Notes under the pieces: model-generated | Databases searched by the model: none | What the model was told of the DNA's origin: nothing | Seen by the model: only the letters and a program-made list of their open reading frames with translations | Position numbers and translations under genes: made by a program | NCBI RefSeq assembly: GCF_025753795.1 | Contig: NZ_JAOWPS010000002.1 | Span: 310,001-374,000 of the forward strand | Direction: 5' to 3' | DNA: 64,000 nt | Source of the DNA: Mesorhizobium sp. YC-39 | Lineage (GTDB): Bacteria; Pseudomonadota; Alphaproteobacteria; Rhizobiales; Rhizobiaceae | Shown: positions 34,310 to 43,154 of the stretch, in pieces | Numbering within the stretch: the first letter of the stretch is position 1 | Layout of the letters: every line of letters begins with the position of its first letter

Positions 34310-35335
34310 ATGACAATCGATACACGGGGTAAAATGAACACGACGCGCCGCGACTTTCTCGTCCGCGCCTCGACGCTGGCGGCCGGAACGGCAGCCGTAA
34401 TGGCGGCCGGCCTGCCGTTCGCCACGGTGGCGATGGCCGAAGACAGCCTGTTGAAAGGCAAGAACCTGTCCTACATCGCCTTCGGCTTGCAGTATGAATA
34501 TCAGGTCACGCTGGTGAACCGGGTCAAGGAACTGGCGGCCGAAAAAGGCATCAACATCTCCGTCTATGACGGCAAGGGCGATCCCAGCACGCAGACGACC
34601 CAGCTTCTCGACGTCGTCAGCAAGCAGCCTGACATCATCCTGCTCAACGCCGTCGATGCGACGCTGCTGCAGGGCGGCGTCCGCAAGGCCAATGAATCGA
34701 AGATCCCGCTGTTCATGCTGGAAAACCTGCCGCCGGAGGGCGAGTGGATCGCCTACAACACGTTTGACGATGTGGCTGGCGGTGCTGCCGGTGCCGACGC
34801 CATGGCCAAGCTGATCGGCGGCAAGGGCCTGGTGCTCGAGGTTCGCGGCGCCATCGGTTCCGGCCAGTCGGAGAAGCGCTTCAAGGGCTTCCACGATCAG
34901 GTCGCGGCAAAGTATCCCGACATCAAGATCGACGTGCTGAAGGCGGAGTGGACCGCCGACAACGCGCAGACGCTGACGGTCGACGCCTTCACCCGCGAGC
35001 CGAACGTCGCCGGCATCTGGGCGCACAATGACGAGATGATCCGCGGCGTGGTGTCAGCACTTCGCCAGATCGACCGCCTGAAACTCGCGGGCGAGGACGG
35101 CCATGTCCCGATCGTCGGTTTCGACGGCACGCCGCTCGGCCTGCAGCGTATCCGCGAGGGAACCCAGGACGCCGATGTCGGCCAGAACCCGTTCTCGATG
35201 GCCGAGTCCATCGTCGGCGAGATGGAAAACCATTTCGCCGGCAAACCGGTTGCAAAGGAGACGCTGATCCAGCCGGTGATGATCACCAAGGAAAACGTCG
35301 ACAGCCAGGACAATTGGGGCAACCGCGTCAAGTAG
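34310..35335 (+). CDS. sugar ABC transporter substrate-binding protein (RbsB type), Tat signal
   Basis: 341 aa. GGAGGAG lies five bases before ATG 34310. The N-terminus has a twin-arginine motif (TTRRDFLVRAS) followed by a hydrophobic stretch and AMAED cleavage site, so export may use the Tat route. The rest is a periplasmic binding protein type 1 fold (KQPDIILLNAVDATLLQGGV, HNDEMIRGVVSAL, VGFDGTPLGLQRI). A 222-base spacer separates it from the permease gene. Substrate unknown; the operon context suggests a polyol or sugar acid. Confidence 0.9.
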   Translation: MTIDTRGKMNTTRRDFLVRASTLAAGTAAVMAAGLPFATVAMAEDSLLKGKNLSYIAFGLQYEYQVTLVNRVKELAAEKGINISVYDGKGDPSTQTTQLLDVVSKQPDIILLNAVDATLLQGGVRKANESKIPLFMLENLPPEGEWIAYNTFDDVAGGAAGADAMAKLIGGKGLVLEVRGAIGSGQSEKRFKGFHDQVAAKYPDIKIDVLKAEWTADNAQTLTVDAFTREPNVAGIWAHNDEMIRGVVSALRQIDRLKLAGEDGHVPIVGFDGTPLGLQRIREGTQDADVGQNPFSMAESIVGEMENHFAGKPVAKETLIQPVMITKENVDSQDNWGNRVK

Positions 35336-35416
35336 GGCGCTCCTCCCGCCGGGATACGCTGCCTCGCCGTGGCGTATCCCGGTCCTTTTCCAAACACCAA
35401 AACCGAAGAGACCGAC

Positions 35417-36673
35417 GTGACAGCAGCCGCCGATATCATGAAGCCCGATCACGCCCGCAACATGCGCCTCATCGGCCATACCGACCAGGCTGGCCGTGCG
35501 GACGGCATCCAGATCATGGTCGAGAACGGCTTTGCCTATATCGGCCACCTGTTCAGTCAGGGCTTCTCGATCGTCGATGTGCGCGATCCGAAGAACCCGA
35601 AGCCCTCCGGCTTCGTCCCCGCCCCTGCCAACACCTGGAACGTCCATCTCCAGGTCGCCGACAATCTGCTGCTGGTCATCCATGGCAAGGATGTCTTCGC
35701 CGATGCAGCATTTGCCGACGAAGCCAGTTACTACAAGGCATCGGCCGGAACGGCGCTTGGCACAGCGGCGCCCAAGGGCGCCCGCAACTGGGACGCCGGG
35801 CTTGCCGTCTACGACATCTCGACCCCCGGGCAGCCCCGGCGTATCGGCTTCATGCCGGTTTCGGGCGGCATCCATCGCATCTGGTACACGGGCGGCCGCT
35901 GGGCCTACATGTCGGCGCTGCTCGACGGCTTCACCGATTTCATCTTCATCACGGTCGACATGTCGGACCCGGCCAATCCGCGCGAAGCCGGCCGCTACTG
36001 GTTGCCGGGTATGAACCTTGCCGCCGGCGAAACGCCGAGCTGGGAAGCCAACCGCAAATTCGGCCTACATCACGCCATCGTCGACGGCGATATCGCCTGG
36101 GGCGCTTGGCGCGACGCCGGCCTCGTCGTCATGGACGTCGCCGACCGTGCCGAGCCCAAGCTCATCGTCCATCGCAACTGGTCGCCTCCCTTCCAGGGCG
36201 GCACCCACAATTGCCTGCCGCTGGCCGACCGCAACCTCCTCGTCGTCCTTGACGAGGCGGTTCTCGACGATGTCGAGGATGGCTTGAAGAACATCTGGAT
36301 CTTCGACGTGAGGGATCCGGCCAATCCCGTGCCCGTCGCCACCATGCCGGTGCCGGCCGATGCCGACTACCCGCGCAAGGGCGCGCATTACGGCCCGCAC
36401 AACATCCACGAGAACCGGCCGGGTACGTTCCAGAGCTCGTCGATCATCTTCTCGACCTGGCAGAATGCCGGCGTGCGCGTCTACGACATCTCGAACCAGT
36501 ATCAGCCAAGGGAGATCGGCGCGATGGTGCCGCCGGCGCCGCGCTCGATGATGGACAAGAGGCCGGGCAAGAAACCCATCATCCAGTCTTGCGACATCTT
36601 CGTCGACAAGGCCGGGCTGGTTTACGTGACCGACTACAATGCCGGCCTCTACGTCATGGAATATACCGGATAG
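35417..36673 (+). CDS. LVIVD-repeat beta-propeller protein
   Basis: 418 aa. At least five LVIVD-type blades are visible: IVDVRDPKNPKPSG, VYDISTPGQPRRIG, TVDMSDPANPREAG, IFDVRDPANPVPVA and VYDISNQYQPREIG. GTG 35417 gives MTAAADIMKPDHARN; a GTG at 35369 would add 16 unlikely residues. No signal peptide, so it is cytoplasmic unless exported otherwise. Several His-rich spots (IHRIWY, GTHNCLPL, HYGPHNIHENRPG) could form a metal or active site on the propeller face. The function of LVIVD proteins is mostly unknown; a lactonase- or isomerase-like enzyme of the operon is a guess. Confidence 0.75.
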   Translation: MTAAADIMKPDHARNMRLIGHTDQAGRADGIQIMVENGFAYIGHLFSQGFSIVDVRDPKNPKPSGFVPAPANTWNVHLQVADNLLLVIHGKDVFADAAFADEASYYKASAGTALGTAAPKGARNWDAGLAVYDISTPGQPRRIGFMPVSGGIHRIWYTGGRWAYMSALLDGFTDFIFITVDMSDPANPREAGRYWLPGMNLAAGETPSWEANRKFGLHHAIVDGDIAWGAWRDAGLVVMDVADRAEPKLIVHRNWSPPFQGGTHNCLPLADRNLLVVLDEAVLDDVEDGLKNIWIFDVRDPANPVPVATMPVPADADYPRKGAHYGPHNIHENRPGTFQSSSIIFSTWQNAGVRVYDISNQYQPREIGAMVPPAPRSMMDKRPGKKPIIQSCDIFVDKAGLVYVTDYNAGLYVMEYTG

Positions 36674-36767
36674 AGCGGGCATCCCGCTCTATCTATTTGT
36701 TTTAGCCGCATTTGCGCGACGCCAAGTGATTCCACATGGCGGCAAAATGACCTCGAAAGGAAGCATC
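36674..36767. repeat. short palindromic intergenic element
   Basis: GCATTTGCGCGACGCC ... GGCGGCAAAATG forms an imperfect inverted repeat ending just before the oxidoreductase gene. It resembles intergenic palindromes recurrent in Mesorhizobium; that is recognition, not a count. Confidence 0.35.
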
Positions 36768-38150
36768 ATGAACCTCTTCGGCTCCTACGACGTCGTCGTC
36801 ACGGGCGCGGGCTCGTCCGGCATCGTCGCCGCCATCCGCGCCGCGCGCGAGGGCGCCAGGACGCTGCTGCTTGAAGGCTCCGGCTTCCTCGGCGGACTGA
36901 TAACCGGCGGCAGGCTGACCAAGCCGACCGGCCTCATCAACTCGCCGATCTTCCATGAAATGCTCGACCGCTGCGTCGGCTACCACGGCGCTGACGGGCG
37001 CGTGCGCGAATCCTACTGGGGCAAGTACACCGGCACCTTCGACGCCGAAACCATGCAGCGGGTCATCATCGAGATGGTCGAGCAGGCCAATGTCGAGGTG
37101 CTGCTCAGGGCGATGGTCGTCGATACGGTCATGCAGGACGGCAAGCTGCATGGCCTGCTGATCCGGACGAAATCGGGCGAGAGCCTTGTGCTTGCCAAGG
37201 CGTTCATCGACGCTTCCGGCGACGGCGACGTGGCTGCACTTGCCGGCGCCGAATTCATGCTCGGCCGCGAGGCCGACGGCCTGACCCAGCCGATCACCTC
37301 CTACTTCCGCGTCCTCAACGTCAACGTGCCGGCTCTGATCGCCGACTGCGAGGCGAACCGGGCCGACATGTGGGAGGTCGTCTATCCGAAGGAGGCGGGC
37401 GACCGCAACGAGGACTACGCCATGGCCGTGCTGCTCACCGGCTTCCAGCAGCGGATCAAGGACAAGGTGGCGGAGGGGTTCGACTGGATCATCCCCAAGG
37501 ACCACATCACCATGAAGACCGGGCTCATCCCGGGCGAGATCTCGGTCAACGTCACACGCTTCCAGGGCAACGGCCTCGACGATCGCGACCTCAGCAAGGC
37601 CGAGATCGAGATCCGCAAGCAGGCCTATTGCGCCTTCGATTTCCTGCAGCGCTACGTCAAGGGTTTCGAGAATGCGATCTTCCTGGAAGTGGCGCCCAAG
37701 CTCGGCATACGCGAGACGCGCCGCATCACCGGGCACTATGTGCTCACCGAGGCCGACGTGCGCGGCAACAAGCGCTTCGACGACGCGATCGGGCTTTGCA
37801 ACTCGCCGGTCGACGTGCATGAGCCGGGCGGCAGCCGGGCGATCATGGATCATGTCGGCATCGGCTACGGGATCCCCTATCGCTGCATGATCCCGGCAAG
37901 CATCGACAATCTCATCATGGCGGGCCGCTGCATCTCCGTCGACGAGATCGCCTTCGGCTCGACCCGCAACGTGCCCGCATGCACGATGACCGGGGAAGCG
38001 GCTGCGATCGCGGCTTCGCTTGCCGCCAAACGCAACCTGCCGACGTCAGGCATTGCCGCCTCCGAGGTCCAGGCTCGGTTGCGTGAACAGGGCGTCTGGC
38101 TGGGTACGCCGGGCGAGGATGTTCCCGACGTCCTCAAGCAGGCGAGCTGA
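36768..38150 (+). CDS. FAD-dependent oxidoreductase
   Basis: 460 aa. ATG 36768 has AAAGGA six bases upstream and places the FAD motif DVVVTGAGSSGIVAAIRAAR at residue 8. ASGDGDVAALAGAEFMLGRE and the C-terminal IMAGRCISVDEIAFGSTRNV (FAD-binding) match the FAD_oxidored (PF12831) family, whose members act on unknown, often sugar-like, substrates. The gene is last in the rightward run and overlaps the convergent lacI gene by 17 bases at their 3' ends. Confidence 0.85.
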   Translation: MNLFGSYDVVVTGAGSSGIVAAIRAAREGARTLLLEGSGFLGGLITGGRLTKPTGLINSPIFHEMLDRCVGYHGADGRVRESYWGKYTGTFDAETMQRVIIEMVEQANVEVLLRAMVVDTVMQDGKLHGLLIRTKSGESLVLAKAFIDASGDGDVAALAGAEFMLGREADGLTQPITSYFRVLNVNVPALIADCEANRADMWEVVYPKEAGDRNEDYAMAVLLTGFQQRIKDKVAEGFDWIIPKDHITMKTGLIPGEISVNVTRFQGNGLDDRDLSKAEIEIRKQAYCAFDFLQRYVKGFENAIFLEVAPKLGIRETRRITGHYVLTEADVRGNKRFDDAIGLCNSPVDVHEPGGSRAIMDHVGIGYGIPYRCMIPASIDNLIMAGRCISVDEIAFGSTRNVPACTMTGEAAAIAASLAAKRNLPTSGIAASEVQARLREQGVWLGTPGEDVPDVLKQAS

Positions 38151-39177
38151 CGTCTCCCAAGGAACGTTTCGCATTTGCTCCGCATGAATCGCGGATCACC
38201 AGCGTGGTATCCAGGACCATCTGCACAGTCGGACCGGTGCGCCGGCCCGATATGCGATCGAAGAGCAGCGTCGCCGCCTCGCGTCCGATCTCATAGGCGG
38301 GCTGCGCCACGACGGTGAGGCGCGGCCGGAAGGCCGTGGCCCAGGGGAAGTCGTCGAACCCAACGACCGCGATGTCGCGCGGGCAGTCGAGGCCCTGTTC
38401 CTGCAAGGCCTGCACCATGCCGAGGGTCATGAAATTGTTCGTGCAGAACACCGCTTCAGGCCGTGGGTTGGTCGCGAGCAGCACGGAACCGGCGGCGGTC
38501 GCCGCCGGGATGTTGGACGCGCTGGTGACGATATGAGCCGGATCGAGCGCCAGTCCGGCCTCAGCCATCGCACTGCGGAAGCCGGCGACGCGATCATGGA
38601 TGGCGGAGGCTGAAAGATCGGCGTCCAGCAGCCCGATGCGCCGATGGCCGACCGAGATCAAATGACGCGCGAGGCCGGCTGCGGCCTCGAAATTGTTGGC
38701 AACCACGGTGTCAGCGGCCACGCTTTTCAGACGCCTGTCGCCAAACACCAGCGGCAGGCCGCTTTCGACCAGTTCCGCAAGCAATGTCTCGTTACCGCCG
38801 GCGGGCGCCATGACGATACCGTCGATGCGCCTTTCCAGAACGAGCTCGATGGCGCGGCGCTCGCGCTCACCGTTCTCCTCGGTGTTGCAGAGCAATAGAT
38901 TGTAACGTTCGCCGCGCCGGTGCGCCTCGTCTTCGACGCCGCGCACGAAGTCGGCGAAAAACGGGTTTGTCACGTCGGCGATCAATACGGCGATGGTCCC
39001 GGTCTGGCTGACGCGCAGGCTGCGCGCAATGCCGTCCGGCCGGTATCTCAGCGCCTTTATGGCATGCCGGACCTTCTTCTTCGTTTCGACACTGACGGCG
39101 CGCGACTCGTTGATGACATGCGAGACCGTCGCGGTCGACACGCCCGCCTTCAGTGCGACATCCTTGATTGTGACCAT
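38134..39177 (-). CDS. LacI-family transcriptional regulator
   Basis: 347 aa. The N-terminal helix-turn-helix and hinge are canonical (TIKDVALKAGVSTATVSHVI, then RPDGIARSLRVSQTG), followed by a periplasmic-binding-protein-like sensor domain (IAVLIADVTNPFFADFV, IAVVGFDDFPWATAF). It should repress sugar genes until an inducer binds. TAAACGATT occurs 45 bases upstream of its start (39222-39231) and similar sites lie before the isomerase and MocA-family genes, suggesting its regulon. Confidence 0.92.
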   Translation of the reverse strand: MVTIKDVALKAGVSTATVSHVINESRAVSVETKKKVRHAIKALRYRPDGIARSLRVSQTGTIAVLIADVTNPFFADFVRGVEDEAHRRGERYNLLLCNTEENGERERRAIELVLERRIDGIVMAPAGGNETLLAELVESGLPLVFGDRRLKSVAADTVVANNFEAAAGLARHLISVGHRRIGLLDADLSASAIHDRVAGFRSAMAEAGLALDPAHIVTSASNIPAATAAGSVLLATNPRPEAVFCTNNFMTLGMVQALQEQGLDCPRDIAVVGFDDFPWATAFRPRLTVVAQPAYEIGREAATLLFDRISGRRTGPTVQMVLDTTLVIRDSCGANAKRSLGDVSSPA

Positions 39178-39214
39178 GAATTCTGTGCAACGCCGCCCTG
39201 AAAGCCCGGAAATC

Positions 39215-39232
39215 GCTCTGTTAAACGATTTC
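39215..39232. promoter_or_regulatory. LacI-type operator candidate upstream of lacI
   Basis: TAAACGATTT (39222-39231) is also the right part of an inverted repeat AAATCG / CGATTT spaced by 10 bases. Likely autoregulatory site, by position and by likeness to 27888 and 28090. Confidence 0.4.
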
Positions 39233-39264
39233 GTCGGCGATGTCAGCCATGGCGCGTGATTGTC

Positions 39265-39391
39265 TAATGCATGTCGCGCAAAAGCATGCCCTTGGGCTTG
39301 ACCCTAGGGTGTGCAGCGGTTTTGCGATAACGACATGCATAAAAACAACAACCTAAAGCGCGTCGCATGAGGCCGGTCAAACGCGACGCGC
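39265..39391. repeat. rhizobial intergenic repeat, copy 1
   Basis: TAATGCATGTCGCGCAAAAG ... CAGCGGTTTTGCGATAACGA ... ATGCATAAAAAC recurs in shorter form at 52301-52366. The right end holds a 9-bp hairpin (GCGCGTCGC at 39358-39366 with GCGACGCGC at 39383-39391). Such elements are common between Mesorhizobium genes. Confidence 0.6.
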
Positions 39392-39423
39392 CTTAGTCAA
39401 CTGTCGCCTTGCGGCGGTCGGCC

Positions 39424-39449
39424 GAGGAGTGTCCCGAGGGACACTCCTC
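39424..39449. terminator. hairpin after second ABC operon
   Basis: An 11-bp perfect stem GAGGAGTGTCC / GGACACTCCTC with a four-base loop, 7 bases past the stop of the leftward binding-protein gene. No U-tract, so termination strength is uncertain. Confidence 0.5.
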
Positions 39450-39456
39450 CTTGTCT

Positions 39457-40416
39457 CTATTCCGAGAGCGTGAAGGGCGCCGTGTACTTGTCCACATTGT
39501 CCTTGGTGATGAGCAGGCAGTCGAACAACTGCTTCTCGGTCGCCGCTCCGGTCTTGCCGGTCTTGATGAACGAGTCGGCCTGCTGCACCGCCTTCGCCGA
39601 GTAGACGGCCACTGGCTGGAGCACGGTGTATTGCAGGTCGCCTGCCTTGATGGCGGCGACAGCGTCCGGCGAGCCGTCGAAGCCGCCGACCTTGATGCTC
39701 GACAGCTTTCCGGCCTCTTTCAGCGCCGCGATCGCGCCGAGCGCCATCTCGTCATTGCCGCTGGTCACGCCGATGATGTCGGGATGGGCCTGCAGCAGGC
39801 TCTGCATCTTGTCGTGGCCCTGGGTACGGTCCCAGTTGGCGACTTCAGAGCCGACCTTCTTGAGGTCCGGATACTGGCTGATCACGGTCTCGTAGCCGTT
39901 TGACCGCGTGGCGGCGTTGTTGTCGGACGGGGCGCCCAGAAGTTCGACATAATTGCCCTTCTCGCCAATGTTCGTCACCCATTGCTGCGCGCCGAGGGCG
40001 GCGCCCTGCGCGTTGTTGGACACGAGCTGCGCCTTGGCGAGGCCTTCCTGATTGATCTCGGCATTGACGAGGAAGACCGGGATGTTCGCGGCAATAGCCT
40101 TCTTCACCGCGCCGATCGACCCGCTGGCGTCGGCAGGATCGAGGATGATGGCCACGGACTTGTTGGTGATCGCGGTGTCGATCAGCTTGCTCTCCGTGTT
40201 CGTGTCGGCTTTCGAGGCGCCGACCGTCGCGGTGTAGCCGAGTTTTTCGGCTTCGGCCTTGGCGACGTTGCCTTCGGTCAGCCAGTACGGGTTCGCCGGA
40301 TCGATGACGATGATCGAGATCAGACCTTCGGCCGACGCTGCGGTTACCGATCCTGCGAGGACCGGAGCGGCCAGCGCAAAGGCCGTGAGCATCAGAATTC
40401 TTGCCTTGCCATACAT
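39457..40416 (-). CDS. sugar ABC transporter substrate-binding protein (RbsB type)
   Basis: 319 aa. A Sec-type signal peptide (ILMLTAFALAAPVLAGSVTA, cut near ASAEG) precedes a type 1 periplasmic-binding fold: IIVIDPANPYWLTEGNVAKA, AIILDPADASGSIGAVKKAI, VTSGNDEMALGAIAAL, VGGFDGSPDAVAAI. A strong AAGGAGGAA lies six bases upstream of the ATG. It is last in the leftward operon after DUF2291, ATPase and permease genes. Unlike the first ABC system's binding protein it lacks a twin-arginine motif. Confidence 0.92.
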   Translation of the reverse strand: MYGKARILMLTAFALAAPVLAGSVTAASAEGLISIIVIDPANPYWLTEGNVAKAEAEKLGYTATVGASKADTNTESKLIDTAITNKSVAIILDPADASGSIGAVKKAIAANIPVFLVNAEINQEGLAKAQLVSNNAQGAALGAQQWVTNIGEKGNYVELLGAPSDNNAATRSNGYETVISQYPDLKKVGSEVANWDRTQGHDKMQSLLQAHPDIIGVTSGNDEMALGAIAALKEAGKLSSIKVGGFDGSPDAVAAIKAGDLQYTVLQPVAVYSAKAVQQADSFIKTGKTGAATEKQLFDCLLITKDNVDKYTAPFTLSE

Positions 40417-40449
40417 GTAGTTTCCTCCTTGGTTAGCGATGGGTACCGG

Positions 40450-41610
40450 TCAACCGGCAATCTTCTCGTGAGCCGGATCGGCCGTTCTGGCCTTGCCGCC
40501 TTGTTGCGGAGAAGTCGAAGGGCCGTCGGTCGGGCTCGGCAGCCTGACGCGACGGCGATACTGGATGGCGTTGAGCAGCACCGCCAACACGATGACCGCG
40601 CCGGTGAACACCGTCTGCCAATAGGCGGACACGCCGATGATCACGAGGCCATCGGAAAGGAAGCCGATGACAAAGGCTCCGACCAGAGTTCCGCGAATAT
40701 TGCCTCGACCGCCGGTGAGTGCCGCGCCGCCGATGACGACGGCCGCGATTGCCGTCAGTTCGTAGGAATTGCCGGCGGTCGGCCCCGCCGAAGTCAATTC
40801 CGAGGACAGGATGAGGCCGGCCACCGAGGCGCAGATGCCGGAAAGCATGTACACCGCCACCTGCACTTTTTTCACCGGCACGCCGGATAGTTCGGCGGCG
40901 CGCTCATTGCCGCCGGAGGCATAGAGCCAGCGGCCGAAGGCTGTGCGGTTGAGGATGATGCTGCCGATGATCGCGATGACCGCCATCACCAGCACGCCGA
41001 TCGGAACCCCGAACAGGCGGTTGAAGCCCAGCCAGTCGAAGCCGGTATTGCCGAGCTCCGGCTTGCCGCCAAGGTCGTTGTAGGTCAGGCCGTTGGTCAT
41101 CAGCAGTGCGGCGCCGCGCACCACATAGAGCATGCCCAGCGTGGCCACGAAGGCAGGCACCTTCAGCCAGGCGATGAGGACGCCGTTGACCAGGCCGACC
41201 AGCGCGCCCAGCATGCACACCAGCACCACAACCACCCAGACGGGAGGAAACAGCACGACGCCGAGCGTCTGCAATTGCACGCCCTGCATCAGGAATCCAG
41301 CGATGACCCCAGACAGCCCGAGCGTCGACCCCACCGACAGGTCGATGCCGCCATTGAGGATGACCAGCAGCATGCCGACCGCCAGGATGCCGAAGATGGC
41401 GACATGCGAGGCCATGGTGAGGAAATTGCCCAGCGAGAAGTAATAGGGCGACAGCATCGAGAAGACGACGATGATCACGATCAGCGCGAGGAACGCCCGG
41501 CCCTCCAGCAGCAGCTTGGCCAGGCTGAAGCCACCGCTCGATGTTTTCGGGCCGGAGCGGCTGCGGTTCTGGCTGGCGTCGGTCACGGTCGGGGCTCCTG
41601 TATTCTTCAT
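40450..41610 (-). CDS. sugar ABC transporter permease (RbsC type)
   Basis: 386 aa. ATG 41610 overlaps the ATPase stop (ATGA), which fixes the start. Multiple membrane helices; GMLLVILNGGIDLSVGSTLG and GRWLYASGGNERAAELSGV are the CUT2 permease hallmarks. A charged N-terminal tail of ~35 residues precedes the first helix. Confidence 0.92.
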   Translation of the reverse strand: MKNTGAPTVTDASQNRSRSGPKTSSGGFSLAKLLLEGRAFLALIVIIVVFSMLSPYYFSLGNFLTMASHVAIFGILAVGMLLVILNGGIDLSVGSTLGLSGVIAGFLMQGVQLQTLGVVLFPPVWVVVVLVCMLGALVGLVNGVLIAWLKVPAFVATLGMLYVVRGAALLMTNGLTYNDLGGKPELGNTGFDWLGFNRLFGVPIGVLVMAVIAIIGSIILNRTAFGRWLYASGGNERAAELSGVPVKKVQVAVYMLSGICASVAGLILSSELTSAGPTAGNSYELTAIAAVVIGGAALTGGRGNIRGTLVGAFVIGFLSDGLVIIGVSAYWQTVFTGAVIVLAVLLNAIQYRRRVRLPSPTDGPSTSPQQGGKARTADPAHEKIAG

Positions 41611-43154
41611 GACGAGGCCACCACGGCCTCGCCCGAGGCGGCCATGATCTGCTCTTTCGTGACGTCGGCGCCGAACACGGCCGAAATCCTGCCGCGGCGC
41701 ATGACGATGATGCGGTGTGCAATCCCAAGGCATTCGGCGACTTCCGAGGTCGAGAACACCACCGCGAGCCCCCGCGCGGCCCGTTCGGCGAGCAGCCGGA
41801 ACACCTCCGCCTTGGCGCCGACATCAATGCCGCGGCTGGGCTCGTCCAGGAGCATGACCTTCGGGTTGGTCGTCAGCATCTTGCCGATGACGACCTTCTG
41901 TTGATTGCCGCCGGACAGTGACCCGATGGGCGCGCCTCCGCCCGCGGTCTTGACGCGCACGTCGCGTATTGAGCCCTCGATCAGCGAGCGCTCCCGTGAC
42001 CGCGACAGGAACATCCCCGTGACGAAGGAGCCGATACTGGCCAGCGACAGATTGGTCCCCACGGACATCGTCTGAACCAGTCCGTCGCGTTGCCGATCCT
42101 CGGGCACCAGCACCAGCCCCCTTGATATGCGCTCGGCAATGCTGAGGCGGGAGATATCGTCGCCCTCCAGCAAGACCCGTCCGCCGGTCACCGGCAAGCG
42201 TCCGGCGACGCATTCCAGCAATTCCGTGCGCCCGGCACCCATCAGCCCATAAATGCAGACGATCTCGCCAGCACGGACATCGAGCGACAGCCTGTCGACG
42301 ACCAGACGGTCCGAACCCGAGCTGTCGGCGATGCTTACATCCTCGATCGACAAGGCGACCTCGCCGAAGGCGTAGCCGGTGGGCGGCGATCCCAGGTCGA
42401 AGTTCTCGCCCACCATGTTGCGGACGATCCATTCGAGATCGATGTTCTTCGCTTTGGCCGTGGCCGTGATCGTTCCGTCCCGCAGCACCACCGCGTGGTC
42501 GGTGATCTGCAGCGCCTCTTCGAGGTGATGGGAGATGTAGACGATCGAGACGCCTCGGGCGGTCAGGTCCCGGATCACCCTGAACAGCACCTCGACCTCG
42601 GTCGCGCTCAGCGCGGACGTGGGCTCGTCCATGATCAGGATACGCGAATCCACCGAGAGCGCGCGCGCGATCTCGACGATCTGCTGTTGCCCGAGGCGCA
42701 GATCCTGCACCAGGGTCATCGGATCGATGTCCTCCTCGAGATCGGCCATCAGCATTCGCGTCTGACGAGCCTCCTCCGCGAAGTCGATGCCGGTTCGCCC
42801 ATGCAACTCGCGGCCCATGAAGATGTTGTCGCGCACGCTCAGATTGGGTGCGAGACTCAATTCCTGGTGGATTATCGAGATGCCGCGGTTCCGCGCATCG
42901 ACGGTGGACGAGAAAGCGACGGGATGGCCATCGAGCTCGATGCTTCCCGATGTCGGCGTCTCGACACCGGAGAGGATCTTCATCAGTGTCGACTTGCCGG
43001 CGCCATTTTCTCCGAACAGCGTGGTGACCTCACCACGGCGGATGTCGAAATTGACGCCCTTGAGAGCGTGTGTGCCGCCATAGGATTTTACGATGTTGCG
43101 CGCCGCGAGCACGGTGTCCGCTGCCGCCGGCTCGAATTGAGGTGCCGCATTCAT
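41607..43154 (-). CDS. sugar ABC transporter ATPase (RbsA type)
   Basis: 515 aa with two nucleotide-binding halves. First: LFGENGAGKSTLMKILSGV, DLRLGQQQIVEIARAL, ILIMDEPTSALS. Second: IYGLMGAGRTELLECVAG, SLSGGNQQKVVIGKML, VMLLDEPSRGID. ATG 43154 overlaps the DUF2291 stop (ATGA). The DUF2291 gene immediately upstream is typical of one group of rhizobial sugar transporters. Confidence 0.93.
   Translation of the reverse strand: MNAAPQFEPAAADTVLAARNIVKSYGGTHALKGVNFDIRRGEVTTLFGENGAGKSTLMKILSGVETPTSGSIELDGHPVAFSSTVDARNRGISIIHQELSLAPNLSVRDNIFMGRELHGRTGIDFAEEARQTRMLMADLEEDIDPMTLVQDLRLGQQQIVEIARALSVDSRILIMDEPTSALSATEVEVLFRVIRDLTARGVSIVYISHHLEEALQITDHAVVLRDGTITATAKAKNIDLEWIVRNMVGENFDLGSPPTGYAFGEVALSIEDVSIADSSGSDRLVVDRLSLDVRAGEIVCIYGLMGAGRTELLECVAGRLPVTGGRVLLEGDDISRLSIAERISRGLVLVPEDRQRDGLVQTMSVGTNLSLASIGSFVTGMFLSRSRERSLIEGSIRDVRVKTAGGGAPIGSLSGGNQQKVVIGKMLTTNPKVMLLDEPSRGIDVGAKAEVFRLLAERAARGLAVVFSTSEVAECLGIAHRIIVMRRGRISAVFGADVTKEQIMAASGEAVVASS

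Noticed and set aside
39358..39391. 9-bp hairpin as terminator of lacI or the ABC operon
   Set aside because: It lies upstream of lacI and past another hairpin, and belongs to the intergenic repeat.
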